Assembly: GCA_026390535.1 (NCBI GenBank)
Contig: JAPLFT010000032.1
Span: forward strand, 1 to 20,334
Length of the DNA stretch: 20,334 bases
Direction: 5' to 3'
Origin: Pseudomonadota bacterium
Lineage (GTDB): Bacteria > Bdellovibrionota > JAFGOL01
Under the pieces are notes generated by a model. The model saw nothing but the letters and a program-made list of their open reading frames with translations. It did not search any database and was not told the origin of the DNA. The position numbers and the translations under genes were made by a program. Shown here one piece after another: positions 1 through 7,988 of this stretch. Each line of letters starts with the position of its first letter. Positions within the stretch are counted from its first letter, which is position 1.

Positions 1-1
1 T

Positions 2-262
2 GTGGTGGTAGAAAAAGATTTGAATATTGAAACACTATTAAAGGTATCCGGCATGAATATTTCTGAGATACAAAACTATAATCCCGAGTTCAGTAAAAAA
101 ATAATGGAGGGCAAGGTTAAGATAAAAGCGGGTTCTAAGATAAAACTTCCGCCCAGGGCATCATATAAGGTAGAGGACTATTTTATAAGGTCTGGAGATA
201 AACTGGATATACAAAAAAGGTTGAATTCGAACGGTGGCACGAATGTCCCAATCAATAGTTGA
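2..262 (+). CDS. 3' end of a LysM-containing, probable lytic transglycosylase (MltD-like), truncated by the window edge
   Basis: The frame is open from the left edge to a TGA at 260-262, so only the last 86 or so residues are present and the GTG at position 2 is probably not the true start. The pattern 'LLKVSGMNISEIQNYNPEF' followed by 'IKAGSKIKLPPRA' matches, from memory, the segment of MltD-like murein transglycosylases between the catalytic domain and the C-terminal LysM repeats, where an 'is-this-residue-in-a-NPEL' type stretch is followed by 'LRLPPG'. The tail 'YKVEDYFIRSGDKLDIQKRLN' reads like a poor or partial LysM repeat. If correct, the protein cleaves peptidoglycan in the periplasm. 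The catalytic part lies outside the window. The 3' end overlaps the next gene by 20 bases. Another LysM protein is possible. Confidence 0.55.
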   Translation: MVVEKDLNIETLLKVSGMNISEIQNYNPEFSKKIMEGKVKIKAGSKIKLPPRASYKVEDYFIRSGDKLDIQKRLNSNGGTNVPINS

Positions 263-1193
263 TCTTATCTATACGGCCCCTCTTGCCGGATTGGGTGATT
301 CTCCTTTCAGGTTAATTAACAGAAGGTTCGGGGCAAAACATGTCTATTCAGAGATGGTGAGTGTTGAGGGTATATGGAGAAAACACAAACACACGTTTGA
401 TATGATCAGGATCTTGGACGGGGATTTACCGCTTATAGTACAATTGTTCGGTTCAAAACCCGAATCATTTTCTAAGGCTGTAGCTATGATAGAGGATGTC
501 GGTTACATAAAGGAAATAAACATAAACGCCGGATGCCCCGTAAAAAAAGTTTTAAAGAGCGGAAGCGGTGCAGCGCTGATGCAAAAACCAGAACTACTTG
601 GACAGATCGTAGCTGCAACAAGAAAAGCCACAAATAAAAAACTCTCTGTAAAACTAAGGAGCGGAAAAGATGCGGATTCAATTAACGTCGTAGAATGCTC
701 AAAAATATGTGAGAGCGAGGGGGCCGAGCTTATAGTGGTGCATCCAAGGACCTGTGTGCAGGTGTTCTCCGGGTGTGCTGACTGGTCTTTAATTAAACAG
801 GTGAAAGAATCTTTAAAGATACCGGTAACCGGAAATGGTGATGTTCTTTCTCTTGATGATGCAAAAAAAATGATGAGTCAGACTGGATGCGATAGTGTAA
901 TGGTGGGGCGAGGACTGGTTGGAAATCCGTGGTTTTTCACCGGTAGTAAAAAAGTAATTAATGAAGCATTTTTAGAGACTGTTCTGGACCACATAGAGCT
1001 TGCAAAAGAATTTTATGGTACGGCAAAAGGTCACAGTCTGATGAAGAAACATCTCATCTACTATGCAAAGAATGCGGACATGAAGGGTTTTAATAAAAAG
1101 AAATATTACGACGATATATGTAATGCCAGATCTATGGATAAAGAGATAGAATTGGTTAATGATTTTTTTGGGAAGATGATAAATGAGAAATAA
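243..1193 (+). CDS. dus: tRNA-dihydrouridine synthase (DusB-like)
   Basis: This is an FMN enzyme that reduces uridines to dihydrouridine in the tRNA D-loop. Numbering from the GTG at 234, the family landmarks are in order: 'TAPLAGLGDSPFR' near the N-terminus, the catalytic Cys101 in 'NINAGCPVKKV', Lys140 in 'VKLRSG', His170 in 'HPRT' followed by 'FSGCADW', 'TGNGDV' at 199-204, and the phosphate-binding 'VGRG' near 224. The length of about 316 residues is normal. I prefer the ATG at 243, because a GGTGG lies five bases upstream, over the in-frame GTG at 234, which has only a weak AAGG 13 bases away. The gene overlaps the preceding reading frame by 20 bases, so the two are probably co-transcribed. 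An inverted-repeat terminator follows. The subgroup assignment (DusB rather than another Dus) rests on GCPVKKV and is less certain than the family. Confidence 0.93.
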   Translation: MSQSIVDLIYTAPLAGLGDSPFRLINRRFGAKHVYSEMVSVEGIWRKHKHTFDMIRILDGDLPLIVQLFGSKPESFSKAVAMIEDVGYIKEININAGCPVKKVLKSGSGAALMQKPELLGQIVAATRKATNKKLSVKLRSGKDADSINVVECSKICESEGAELIVVHPRTCVQVFSGCADWSLIKQVKESLKIPVTGNGDVLSLDDAKKMMSQTGCDSVMVGRGLVGNPWFFTGSKKVINEAFLETVLDHIELAKEFYGTAKGHSLMKKHLIYYAKNADMKGFNKKKYYDDICNARSMDKEIELVNDFFGKMINEK

Positions 1194-1232
1194 GGAATAC
1201 AATATAAAATAAGAAACACAAAAATGGATATA

Positions 1233-1266
1233 AAAAAACGGCGAGGAATTATTCCCCGCCGTTTTT
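1233..1266. terminator. Bidirectional Rho-independent terminator between converging genes
   Basis: An A-run, then ACGGCGAGG, a loop of about 7 bases, CCCCGCCGT, then a T-run. The 9-bp stem has one A-C mismatch. The A-run on one side and T-run on the other let it work on both strands, which suits the dus gene ending at 1193 and the lipoprotein gene ending at 1286 on the other strand. Confidence 0.88.
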
Positions 1267-1285
1267 AAATATTGGGCTGAAATAA

Positions 1286-2497
1286 TTATTGCCCTGTTGT
1301 GCTATAGCAGTCTATCCAACTATCTGAGCCGTTTACCTTAAACCCTAATATATCGCAGATAGGATCTAGCGCAGCCTGGTCAACAACGATAGGAACTTCT
1401 GCTGTTCCTGAACAATCCCATGTTTCAGAAGCGTCGAATCCTATTGTTGAGGCCTCTGATGTTGGGTCTGTTGTAGGAAGAGTGGCTCCGCTTACAGCAG
1501 AATAGAACATACCACCGCTTGCCGGGCTAACAACGGCTTTAGTATCTCCGAGCCAACTATATTTATCATCATAAGAACATGTTCCGTCAGGACATCCGGG
1601 ATTTGTATTGGACATACTAACATTTATAGAGCCATCGCCCATAGCCCATTTGTGTGTATCTGTGCTGGAGCCGTTTAAAAGTTCAAATTTTGCATACATT
1701 CTGGTCGTGTAACTATTTACGCCGATAGTATCTACAGTGACACTCCAAGTCCCTTTTTGATAAGCTGAAACGATTATGGAATCCAGAAATTGATCAAAAA
1801 CTGCTTTTGAAGAATTAATTCCATAAGTATTATTAGAATAATTAACCGCTGTTATCTCTTTTTCTGTGAACTGAGAATCACTATTTAATTTTCCTGTAAC
1901 CGACATGTGGTTGCTGTAATGTGTGCTTATATCCTTATTCGTAATTGTTACGTTCCCGTCGGTTATTACCTGGTGCAGATATTGTGATTGAGCTAAATGA
2001 TCATTATCCGATCCACCCATACACATAAACATTTCAAATTCTTTTATTTTATCTCCGTCTTTAACTATTTTGAGTTTCATTTTTGGTTTTGTTATATTTG
2101 AATCAGGATTAGGAGATGTGCCAAAATCCAACTGTAGGATATGGGTTTTGCCATCATAAGGATTTATAGCATTAAACGACGCTGAATTAGCTGGAGCGAC
2201 CAGTGTGTTCTGTACATAGCAAAGGACCTTATCAGCCTGAGCCGCCTGGTCCAGAGACTCTCTGCTTAGGTTAAACGTTTCGCACATTTGACGGCTATTG
2301 CCGGTTGTAAAAGAGCCACCCCAAAAAGTTGTTCCCGTTGTTGCTTTGTTTATTTTTACTGATGATCCACTTACACCAGCCGTCATAACCGGGTTTGTCA
2401 TCTTTGGAAGTTTATCTAACGATCCTACCCCGCTTCCGCCACCGCTGCATGCGATCATGAAAAGCGGAAGAGCAATTAAAATTACCCCTTTCTTCAT
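1286..2497 (-). CDS. Lipoprotein of unknown function, 403 aa
   Basis: The N-terminus is a lipoprotein signal: two lysines, a hydrophobic stretch and the lipobox MIAC with Cys17, then a flexible Ser/Gly linker (SGGGSGVGS). The mature part has nine further cysteines (for example MCETF, VLCYV, MFMCMGG, GCPDGTC, DPICD, WIDCYS), which suggests disulfides and a periplasmic or surface location. The rest is rich in Thr, Ser and Asn with an alternating beta-like pattern. I recognise no domain. The start is supported by AGGAGG at 2505-2510 on the plus strand complement, seven bases upstream. The gene is divergent from the broken PP-loop gene. It resembles the lipoproteins at 3638 and 4394 only in its signal and Gly-rich linker, not in any motif I can align. 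Confidence 0.85.
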   Translation of the reverse strand: MKKGVILIALPLFMIACSGGGSGVGSLDKLPKMTNPVMTAGVSGSSVKINKATTGTTFWGGSFTTGNSRQMCETFNLSRESLDQAAQADKVLCYVQNTLVAPANSASFNAINPYDGKTHILQLDFGTSPNPDSNITKPKMKLKIVKDGDKIKEFEMFMCMGGSDNDHLAQSQYLHQVITDGNVTITNKDISTHYSNHMSVTGKLNSDSQFTEKEITAVNYSNNTYGINSSKAVFDQFLDSIIVSAYQKGTWSVTVDTIGVNSYTTRMYAKFELLNGSSTDTHKWAMGDGSINVSMSNTNPGCPDGTCSYDDKYSWLGDTKAVVSPASGGMFYSAVSGATLPTTDPTSEASTIGFDASETWDCSGTAEVPIVVDQAALDPICDILGFKVNGSDSWIDCYSTTGQ

Positions 2498-2603
2498 AGT
2501 TATACCTCCTATTATTTTAATGAACCGAGTTTACACCCTGGAGACAGGAAATCAATTGCAAGCACTTCTTTAATGTAATACTTAGTGATTAGGGACAGTT
2601 ATA

Positions 2604-3556
2604 ATGAACAAAAAAAAAGCTATAGGACTCTTTTCTGGCGGGCTTGACAGCTGGCTAGCAGCTCTTCTTATAAAGCGACAGGATTTTGATACGTATGTGC
2701 TTCATTTTGTGTCTCCGTACTTTGGATATTCGGAAGAAAAACTAAAACATATAGAAAAAAGATTAAACGATAGAGGTATAAAACTGCTGATCCATAAGTT
2801 TGGTCAGGACTATATAGACAACATAGTGAAAAAACCAAAACACGCTCAGGAGAAGTTTTGGCACAGCGTCCGATGTCCCAAAGAAAAGAAGCACTCAACA
2901 TGGTAGAAAAAGAGAGTGGTCTACGGGGGTATCTGGTCAGGCCTCTTAGCGCTAAATTATTAAAGCCGACTATCCCTGAGCAAAGCGGCATCTTAAACAG
3001 AGATATGTTGATGGATATTTCCGGCAGAGGCAGAAAAAGGCAGATGAAGCTTGCAAAAGAATTAGGACTTGAAGAATATCCTCAGCCTGCCGGCGGATGT
3101 AAATTCACGGATATAAACATCATAAAAAGATTTAACATTATGATCGGTATAAACAAGAATTTAACCTGGACTGATCTTGAACTTTTAAAATTCGGCAGGC
3201 ATTTTTATCTGGGAGATAATTTTTATTTTATTACTGCCAGAGATGAGGCAGAGGTAAATCAGCTCTATACTTATTCAAAACTCGGCATCATCATTGAACC
3301 AAAAATCATACCGGGTTCTACGGGCCTTTTTATAAACTACAACAAGGCTGAAGAATGTGCAGAAAATATAACAAATGAAAATAATATTAAATATGAAGAA
3401 AAACTCAAACTTGCTGGGCAGATCATCGCAAGATACACAAAGGGATGTCAGGATGGAAGAGAAGTGAAAATGATCTATATAAAGGATAGCAAGAATATTC
3501 TTGAATTAAAACTCTCTGCAATAGATGAAATAGAATTGAATGATCGTCGGATGTAG
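2604..3556 (+). pseudogene. PP-loop ATPase related to ThiI/MnmA (tRNA thiolation type), broken by an internal out-of-frame deletion
   Basis: The first part (2604-2843) reads in one frame and holds the ATP-binding PP-loop 'FSGGLDS' (residues 10-16) and 'YVLHFVSPYFG'. The frame then runs off-family and stops at 2906. The second part reads in another frame from about 2846: 'SGEVLAQRPMSQRKEALN', 'LRGYLVRPLSAKLL', 'DISGRGRKRQ', 'YPQPAGGCKFTD' and 'LELLKFGRHF', ending at 3556. In family members I recall, 'KPKHG' and 'GEVLGQRPMSQ' are separated by about 30-35 residues that include a Cys-x-x-Cys (NPCIDC). That whole segment is absent here, and the frame change fits a net loss of 3n+1 bases with the junction near 2844-2848. 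The C-terminal part corresponds to the NFACT-R_2-like domain often fused to this PP-loop type. An active enzyme is unlikely. An assembly error is the main alternative. Confidence 0.82.
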
Positions 3557-3637
3557 CGGGCATTCGGCAAATATTTTTGCTATATTTGATTTCATAAGAA
3601 AACAGGAGTATAAGATTTATAAAAGTAGGAGGTAATT

Positions 3638-4363
3638 ATGAAATTTTTTTATTGGATCTTACCAACTATTATTTGCATCCTTGCAGCATGTGGTAGTAGC
3701 AGTGGTGGCGGAACTTACACAGTAAAAAGCTCGACCAGTGCAGTAGCTACTACTGTATCTATTGGTACTAACGAGATAGGCAACACGTTTGGTTCCCCAA
3801 CAGCACTAAAACAGAAATTTTACGCAGCATGGATCAGCCCAAATGAGGATTGTACAAATGCTGTTCTACTACAGGACTACGGCGATGCCGGTCATGTGGT
3901 GGATTTTTACAGCGGTGAGGTAATCTTTTCAGGATCACCGGCAGATGGGACATACAAATGCCTTATTTCAAAATCAAGCGATATTCAGACCTTTATCCCT
4001 GATGCGGCAGCAGAAGGACACTGGACCGCAGCAGTTTGCTCCTCCACAACAACATACACAGAAGATATTTTTAAAGCAGATACACCTATTATTACTTATT
4101 TGAATAAAGATGGGACTACTATTAATGGGCAGGGAACTTATACAGCGCCGGTAGAACAGGTCATTTATTCATATATAACCACAAATCCCTCTGCAATTAT
4201 TGCGAAAGGTGCGCATGCACAACAGGTATTAACATTGGCGACACCTCTTATTGTTCCTGGTCAAGGCACTCTTTATACTGATTTTACAGGCCAGGTTAGT
4301 AAGGAAACTATAGGAGCTACAACCGTTTGTTGGTTGGAGCAACCTGTCGTCGGCTTTAGATAA
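3638..4363 (+). CDS. Lipoprotein of unknown function, 241 aa
   Basis: A typical lipoprotein N-terminus: Lys2, a hydrophobic core and lipobox LAAC with Cys18, then a Ser/Gly linker (GSSSGGG). The mature part is Thr/Ser-rich with four more cysteines (EDCTN, YKCLI, AVCSS, TVCWL), so two disulfides are possible. No domain is recognised. AGGAGGT at 3627-3633 lies five bases before the ATG and fixes the start. It lies 81 bases downstream of the broken PP-loop gene and converges on the lipoprotein gene at 4394 with a 30-base gap. I see no hairpin terminator in that gap. It is probably anchored in the outer membrane. Confidence 0.85.
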   Translation: MKFFYWILPTIICILAACGSSSGGGTYTVKSSTSAVATTVSIGTNEIGNTFGSPTALKQKFYAAWISPNEDCTNAVLLQDYGDAGHVVDFYSGEVIFSGSPADGTYKCLISKSSDIQTFIPDAAAEGHWTAAVCSSTTTYTEDIFKADTPIITYLNKDGTTINGQGTYTAPVEQVIYSYITTNPSAIIAKGAHAQQVLTLATPLIVPGQGTLYTDFTGQVSKETIGATTVCWLEQPVVGFR

Positions 4364-4393
4364 TAAACGGAACTTGCTCACTCTCTAATAATA

Positions 4394-5590
4394 TTACTTA
4401 AGAAAATCTACGACGTAATGATTTCCGTAAACATCGTTATAGGCCATACTAATATTGTGTACGGTTGCCCAAGGAATAGTTTGATCAGTCAATGTGTGTT
4501 CAATTATGTCACTTGTAATCTGTGGTGAATCATATAATCGTGTGAACGAAGCATCATTAATCTGTATTATTATATTTTGTATAAGAGCCTTCGGCGTAAG
4601 ATTTGAAGAAGAATCATTCGGCATTCTGTAAACCCAATTTACCTTGTTGATTGTTCCATTGCCGTTAAGAGTCACAGTAGGAATGGCAACAACTATTTTA
4701 GAACTTATCTGGGTTTGATCCGGAATTGAAAAAGTAAGAACTTTCCCGTTAGCTAGTGTAAAAACATAGTTCCCTGCTGTAGGTATGGTCGTGGGCGAAG
4801 TGCCAAGATCTGCATATATTGTGTATGAAACCTCATTTGCAATACTCGTTGGGGCGACAAAACATGTTGAATTTGTAATACCGGAACCACTAGGTCCTGT
4901 GACCGTAGCTCCGCCGGCATCTGTAGCGGTCTCTGACCGTATAAATATGTTGTAGTGGTCCATAGTTACTGTGCTGTTAACCGTGGGAGTCATGGCACCA
5001 CCAAAATTACCTGCGGCAACTCCATAAGCAATAGTTGAAGCATAAAATTTACTCTCCAGAATATCTATTACTCCATTACTATCTACGTCCGGATTTTTTA
5101 CTACAGCCGCAAACATCCCATTACACATGGCCAGAGCAGTCTGCTCGGCGGAAGTAAGAGAAATTTCTGTTCCAATAGGATTATGTCCGGGACTATTAAT
5201 TAGTCCGCTGGTAGAAATCGTTTGCAGATCTATTGTAGTAACACCGTCAGCTACATTGGTTAGAGGGAGAGACTCTATACCATTACCAAGGGTAAGATAA
5301 CCTAAAAAATTATTTGATGCGCCGGCAAATATGAGACCTAGAGGAGTTCCTGCATCAACATTAATCTCAAAAGATCCGTTACTTTTTACATCAGCTACAG
5401 TAGATGTGCCGCCAGCTGAAAATACTATTACTTTTGTAGCTTGGCTTATATCTGTAGCATGGACGCCAGATAAAGTTCCCTTAATAGTGATCGCACCGGA
5501 ACCACCACCGCCGCCACCACCACCGCTACCACCACAGGTAAAAAGCATTGTGATCAAAACAAACAAACAAAATAATTTTATACTTTTCAT
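4394..5590 (-). CDS. Poly-glycine-linker lipoprotein with an EF-hand-like calcium motif, 398 aa
   Basis: Signal peptide with lipobox LFTC, Cys19, followed directly by a run of glycines (residues 20-32), a flexible tether that would hold the mature domain away from the membrane. Residues about 33-100 (ITIKGTLSG, TKVIVFSAGG, SNGSFEINV, GLIFAG) have the look of a carboxypeptidase-regulatory or similar beta-sandwich domain. Residues 168-179 read DVDSNGVIDILE, which fits the D-x-D-x-N-G-x-x-D-x-x-E spacing of EF-hand and dockerin calcium loops. The C-terminal half is beta-rich and unknown. GGAGGT on the minus strand (plus 5599-5604) supports the start. A TATAGT about 40 bases upstream may be its -10 element. 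The function is unknown; a surface adhesin or binding protein is plausible but is inference. Confidence 0.83.
   Translation of the reverse strand: MKSIKLFCLFVLITMLFTCGGSGGGGGGGGSGAITIKGTLSGVHATDISQATKVIVFSAGGTSTVADVKSNGSFEINVDAGTPLGLIFAGASNNFLGYLTLGNGIESLPLTNVADGVTTIDLQTISTSGLINSPGHNPIGTEISLTSAEQTALAMCNGMFAAVVKNPDVDSNGVIDILESKFYASTIAYGVAAGNFGGAMTPTVNSTVTMDHYNIFIRSETATDAGGATVTGPSGSGITNSTCFVAPTSIANEVSYTIYADLGTSPTTIPTAGNYVFTLANGKVLTFSIPDQTQISSKIVVAIPTVTLNGNGTINKVNWVYRMPNDSSSNLTPKALIQNIIIQINDASFTRLYDSPQITSDIIEHTLTDQTIPWATVHNISMAYNDVYGNHYVVDFLK
5495..5533 (-). repeat. Glycine-codon triplet repeat (GGN)n in the lipoprotein linker
   Basis: On the plus strand this is a run of CCA/CCG triplets encoding glycine residues 20-32 of the lipoprotein, broken only by a Ser codon. 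Length changes here would be in multiples of three, so they would alter linker length without shifting the frame. Confidence 0.75.
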
Positions 5591-5667
5591 GGTTAGAAAC
5601 CTCCGATTCGGGGATAACCCGACTATACCACGTTTTTGAGGGGATTAAACAGCTTTGATGTTTATTT

Positions 5668-6186
5668 CTATTGGTCTGAAAATATCTCTTTTATCTTCTT
5701 AATAGCTTCTTCCGGCGTTGTTACCTTTATGAGGGGGTCTGTCCTTTTGTAATCAATAACCTTACCTGCAAGGTTATTGCTCCATCCTTCTACGCCGGTA
5801 AAAGCCAATATCGGTTTATTATAGACCCATGAGTATGATATCTCCGATAACGTCCCTGCTCCGCCGCCTATTGCAACAATTATATCGCTGGAAAGGACCA
5901 CTATCTGGTTTCTTGCCCAGCCTACGCCCGTCGGTATGATGTAATCAAGATAGGGATTACTTCCCTTTTCATCTGTTCCAGGCATTATCCCTATTACCCT
6001 TGCGGTCTCCGGTCTTGGGTCAACGGATCTTGCACCCCTGGAGGCTGCACCCATTACTCCGTCTCTACCGCCGGTTATAAGGGTATAACCCGCCTTGGCT
6101 ATGAGTATACCCATCTTTTCAGCGATACTGTTTAGCTCCGGTTTTTCCGCGGAATCGCCTATTATTCCAACTGTTTTTATGTTCAT
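5668..6186 (-). CDS. TIGR00725 / LOG-like Rossmann-fold protein
   Basis: At 172 aa this is the usual size for this family. The N-terminus 'TVGIIGDSAE' starts a Rossmann fold. 'GGRDGVMGAASRGA' (from residue 39) corresponds to the GG-x-x-GxMG nucleotide-phosphate loop, 'ARNQ' (91-94) to the conserved Arg, and 'GGGAGTLSEI' (107-116) to the PGG-x-GT-x-x-E signature of the LOG/YpsA/MoCo-carrier superfamily. Relatives include cytokinin-riboside phosphoribohydrolases (LOG) and molybdenum-cofactor carrier proteins; this branch has no settled role, so I call only the superfamily. It is cytosolic with no signal peptide. It is divergent from the ABC operon, separated by 73 bases. Confidence 0.87.
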   Translation of the reverse strand: MNIKTVGIIGDSAEKPELNSIAEKMGILIAKAGYTLITGGRDGVMGAASRGARSVDPRPETARVIGIMPGTDEKGSNPYLDYIIPTGVGWARNQIVVLSSDIIVAIGGGAGTLSEISYSWVYNKPILAFTGVEGWSNNLAGKVIDYKRTDPLIKVTTPEEAIKKIKEIFSDQ

Positions 6187-6259
6187 AAACCGGATTTTTA
6201 TATCCGGGTTACTTGCTTGACAATGGTTTTCTTGCTAAAAGCTTTATGGGGGACGCATC
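6187..6259 (+). promoter_or_regulatory. Divergent intergenic region with a small hairpin and a possible promoter for the ABC operon
   Basis: CCGGAT at 6190-6195 pairs with ATCCGG at 6202-6207 around a 6-base loop. A perfect TTGACA sits at 6217-6222, but no good -10 lies at the usual distance; the best is TTTATG at 6243-6248 with a 20-base spacer. GGGGGA at about 6248-6253 is the ribosome site for the ATPase gene. This is weak evidence, listed because it is the only candidate promoter for the operon. Confidence 0.3.
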
Positions 6260-7201
6260 ATGATAGAAGTAAAAAACCTGATCAAAAATTATGGCAGCTG
6301 CAGGGCCATAGACGGTATAAGTTTTACCTTGAATAAAGGTGAGATCCTTGGCCTTCTGGGTCCTAACGGTGCCGGTAAAACAACAACTATGAGGATCATC
6401 ACCGGCTTTATCCCTCCGTCATCCGGAACCGTTAAAGTCTGTGGTTATGACATAACTGAACACCCCATTCAGGTTAAAAGAAAAATAGGTTATCTTCCGG
6501 AAAACCCCCCTCTATATAATGAGATGATCGTCCACAAATATCTTAAATACGTTGCTGAATTAAAAGATGTAAACAGCAAAAAAATAGCATCAAGCGTTGA
6601 AAAGGTAATAGATCTTTGCAATTTAGGTGTAGTTAAGGACAGAATCGTTGGTAATCTGTCAAAGGGATTCAGGCAAAGGACCGGCCTTGCACAGGCTCTA
6701 ATAAACGATCCCGAAATATTGATACTGGACGAGCCCACCTCCGGTCTTGACCCTAAACAGATAATAGAGATCAGGAATCTTATTAAGTCGCTGGCCGGCA
6801 ACAGGACCGTCATATTAAGCAGCCACATCCTGCCTGAGGTCCAAATGACCTGCGAGAGCGTGATAATACTCAATAAAGGAAAGATCGTTGCTGTAGACCA
6901 TCAGAAAAATCTTTCAAAATATCTTAACGGCAATAACAGCTATGAAATGACCTTATCAAAAAAGATCAGTAAAAAATTCATTAACTTCATTAAAGATTTT
7001 GAAGGAGTCCTTGATGTCGGACTCATGTCGGACAAAAATAACGCAATATATATAGATACCAAGGGCAGCAAGGACATAAGATCTAAACTTATTAAGAGCA
7101 CCATAGATAACGAATACGAGATACTGGAATTTAAGACCAAGGATGTGTCTCTTGAGGATGTCTTTATGAAACTCACAACAGAGGAGGTAAACAACGCATG
7201 A
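6260..7201 (+). CDS. ABC transporter ATPase (GldA / ABC-2 type)
   Basis: The nucleotide-binding subunit of an ABC-2 exporter, acting at the cytoplasmic face with the permease encoded next. Motifs: Walker A GPNGAGKT at 34-41, a Q-loop region 'IGYLPENPPLY' (77-86) in the form typical of GldA/NatA-like ATPases with Glu instead of Gln, signature 'LSKGFRQR' at 133-140, Walker B 'ILILDEPTSGLDP' at 153-165 and the switch histidine in 'SSHILPE' at 187-193. Residues from about 220 are the usual C-terminal extension. Length 313 aa fits. The gene ends in an ATGA overlap with the permease gene, so the two are translationally coupled. Domain family is certain; substrate is unknown. The GldA name refers to similarity, not to proof of gliding. 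Confidence 0.94.
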   Translation: MIEVKNLIKNYGSCRAIDGISFTLNKGEILGLLGPNGAGKTTTMRIITGFIPPSSGTVKVCGYDITEHPIQVKRKIGYLPENPPLYNEMIVHKYLKYVAELKDVNSKKIASSVEKVIDLCNLGVVKDRIVGNLSKGFRQRTGLAQALINDPEILILDEPTSGLDPKQIIEIRNLIKSLAGNRTVILSSHILPEVQMTCESVIILNKGKIVAVDHQKNLSKYLNGNNSYEMTLSKKISKKFINFIKDFEGVLDVGLMSDKNNAIYIDTKGSKDIRSKLIKSTIDNEYEILEFKTKDVSLEDVFMKLTTEEVNNA

Positions 7202-7965
7202 AGAAATCCTGTGTAATAGCCAGAAAGGACTTTAAAACGTATTTTATATCTCCTATAGGATATTTATTCCTGAGCTCATTTCTTCTTATTATTGGATTCA
7301 TGTTCTACCAAAGGCTTATATATTTTGTCAGGCAAAGCCTTATCGGCTCACAAATGGGACAACCGTTGAATATCACTTTAAACGACGCTGTGATAAAACC
7401 TCTTTACGGCACCATAAATCTTTTATTCCTTTTTCTTGTGCCGATGATCACCATGCGCCTCATAGCAGAAGAAAAGAAACAGAGAACAATAGAATTACTT
7501 CTCACATACCCCATTACAAGCACACAGCTGATAACGGGTAAATTCTTATCGGCGATGTTTTTGATAGCGCTTACGCTCGCCTGCACATTAACATATCCGC
7601 TTATCCTATATATAGGCGGTAATCCTGATATGGGTCAGATATTCACAATGTATATAGGACTTGTACTTTTATCCGCGTGTTATGTGTCTGTAGGGGTGTT
7701 CTGGTCGTCATTGACGGAAAATCAGATAATAGCGGCCGTACTTACGTTCGTTTCCCTTCTCTTTTTATGGATAATTGACTGGGCGGCACAGAATGTCGGT
7801 CAATTTATGTCATCCGTGCTCTATTATCTTTCTATCATGAGGCATTTTGAATCATTCGGAGAAGGCACAATAAGCCTTAAAGATACTGTTTACTATATTT
7901 CTTTCTGCACGTTCGCCCTGTACCTTTCTTATCTGGGTATAGAGGCCAGGAATTGGAAGAACTGA
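7198..7965 (+). CDS. ABC-2 permease (GldF-like)
   Basis: An inner-membrane permease of 255 aa with six predicted spans, roughly 22-43, 70-88, 113-137, 145-170, 177-196 and 233-250. The start 'ARKDFKTYFISPIGYLFL' and 'EEKKQRTIELLLTYPIT' with 'GKFLSA' are the hallmarks of ABC-2 permeases of the GldF/NosY type, where the second segment lies in the cytoplasmic loop that docks to the ATPase. GAGGAGG stands about ten bases upstream of the ATG, inside the end of the ATPase gene. It should form a complex with that ATPase and the GldG-like protein encoded next. Confidence 0.92.
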   Translation: MKKSCVIARKDFKTYFISPIGYLFLSSFLLIIGFMFYQRLIYFVRQSLIGSQMGQPLNITLNDAVIKPLYGTINLLFLFLVPMITMRLIAEEKKQRTIELLLTYPITSTQLITGKFLSAMFLIALTLACTLTYPLILYIGGNPDMGQIFTMYIGLVLLSACYVSVGVFWSSLTENQIIAAVLTFVSLLFLWIIDWAAQNVGQFMSSVLYYLSIMRHFESFGEGTISLKDTVYYISFCTFALYLSYLGIEARNWKN

Positions 7966-7988
7966 GAACATAGAGGAGTATTGCGATA

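Noticed and set aside
2858..3556. Treating the second half of the PP-loop gene as a separate gene
   Set aside because: It would begin in the middle of the conserved GEVLGQRPMSQ block with a TTG and no ribosome site, and lacks the ATP-binding loop; it is the displaced continuation of the gene at 2604.
5331..5639. Plus-strand frame with a proline run
   Set aside because: The prolines are the reverse reading of the glycine codons of the lipoprotein on the minus strand; no signal, no ribosome site.
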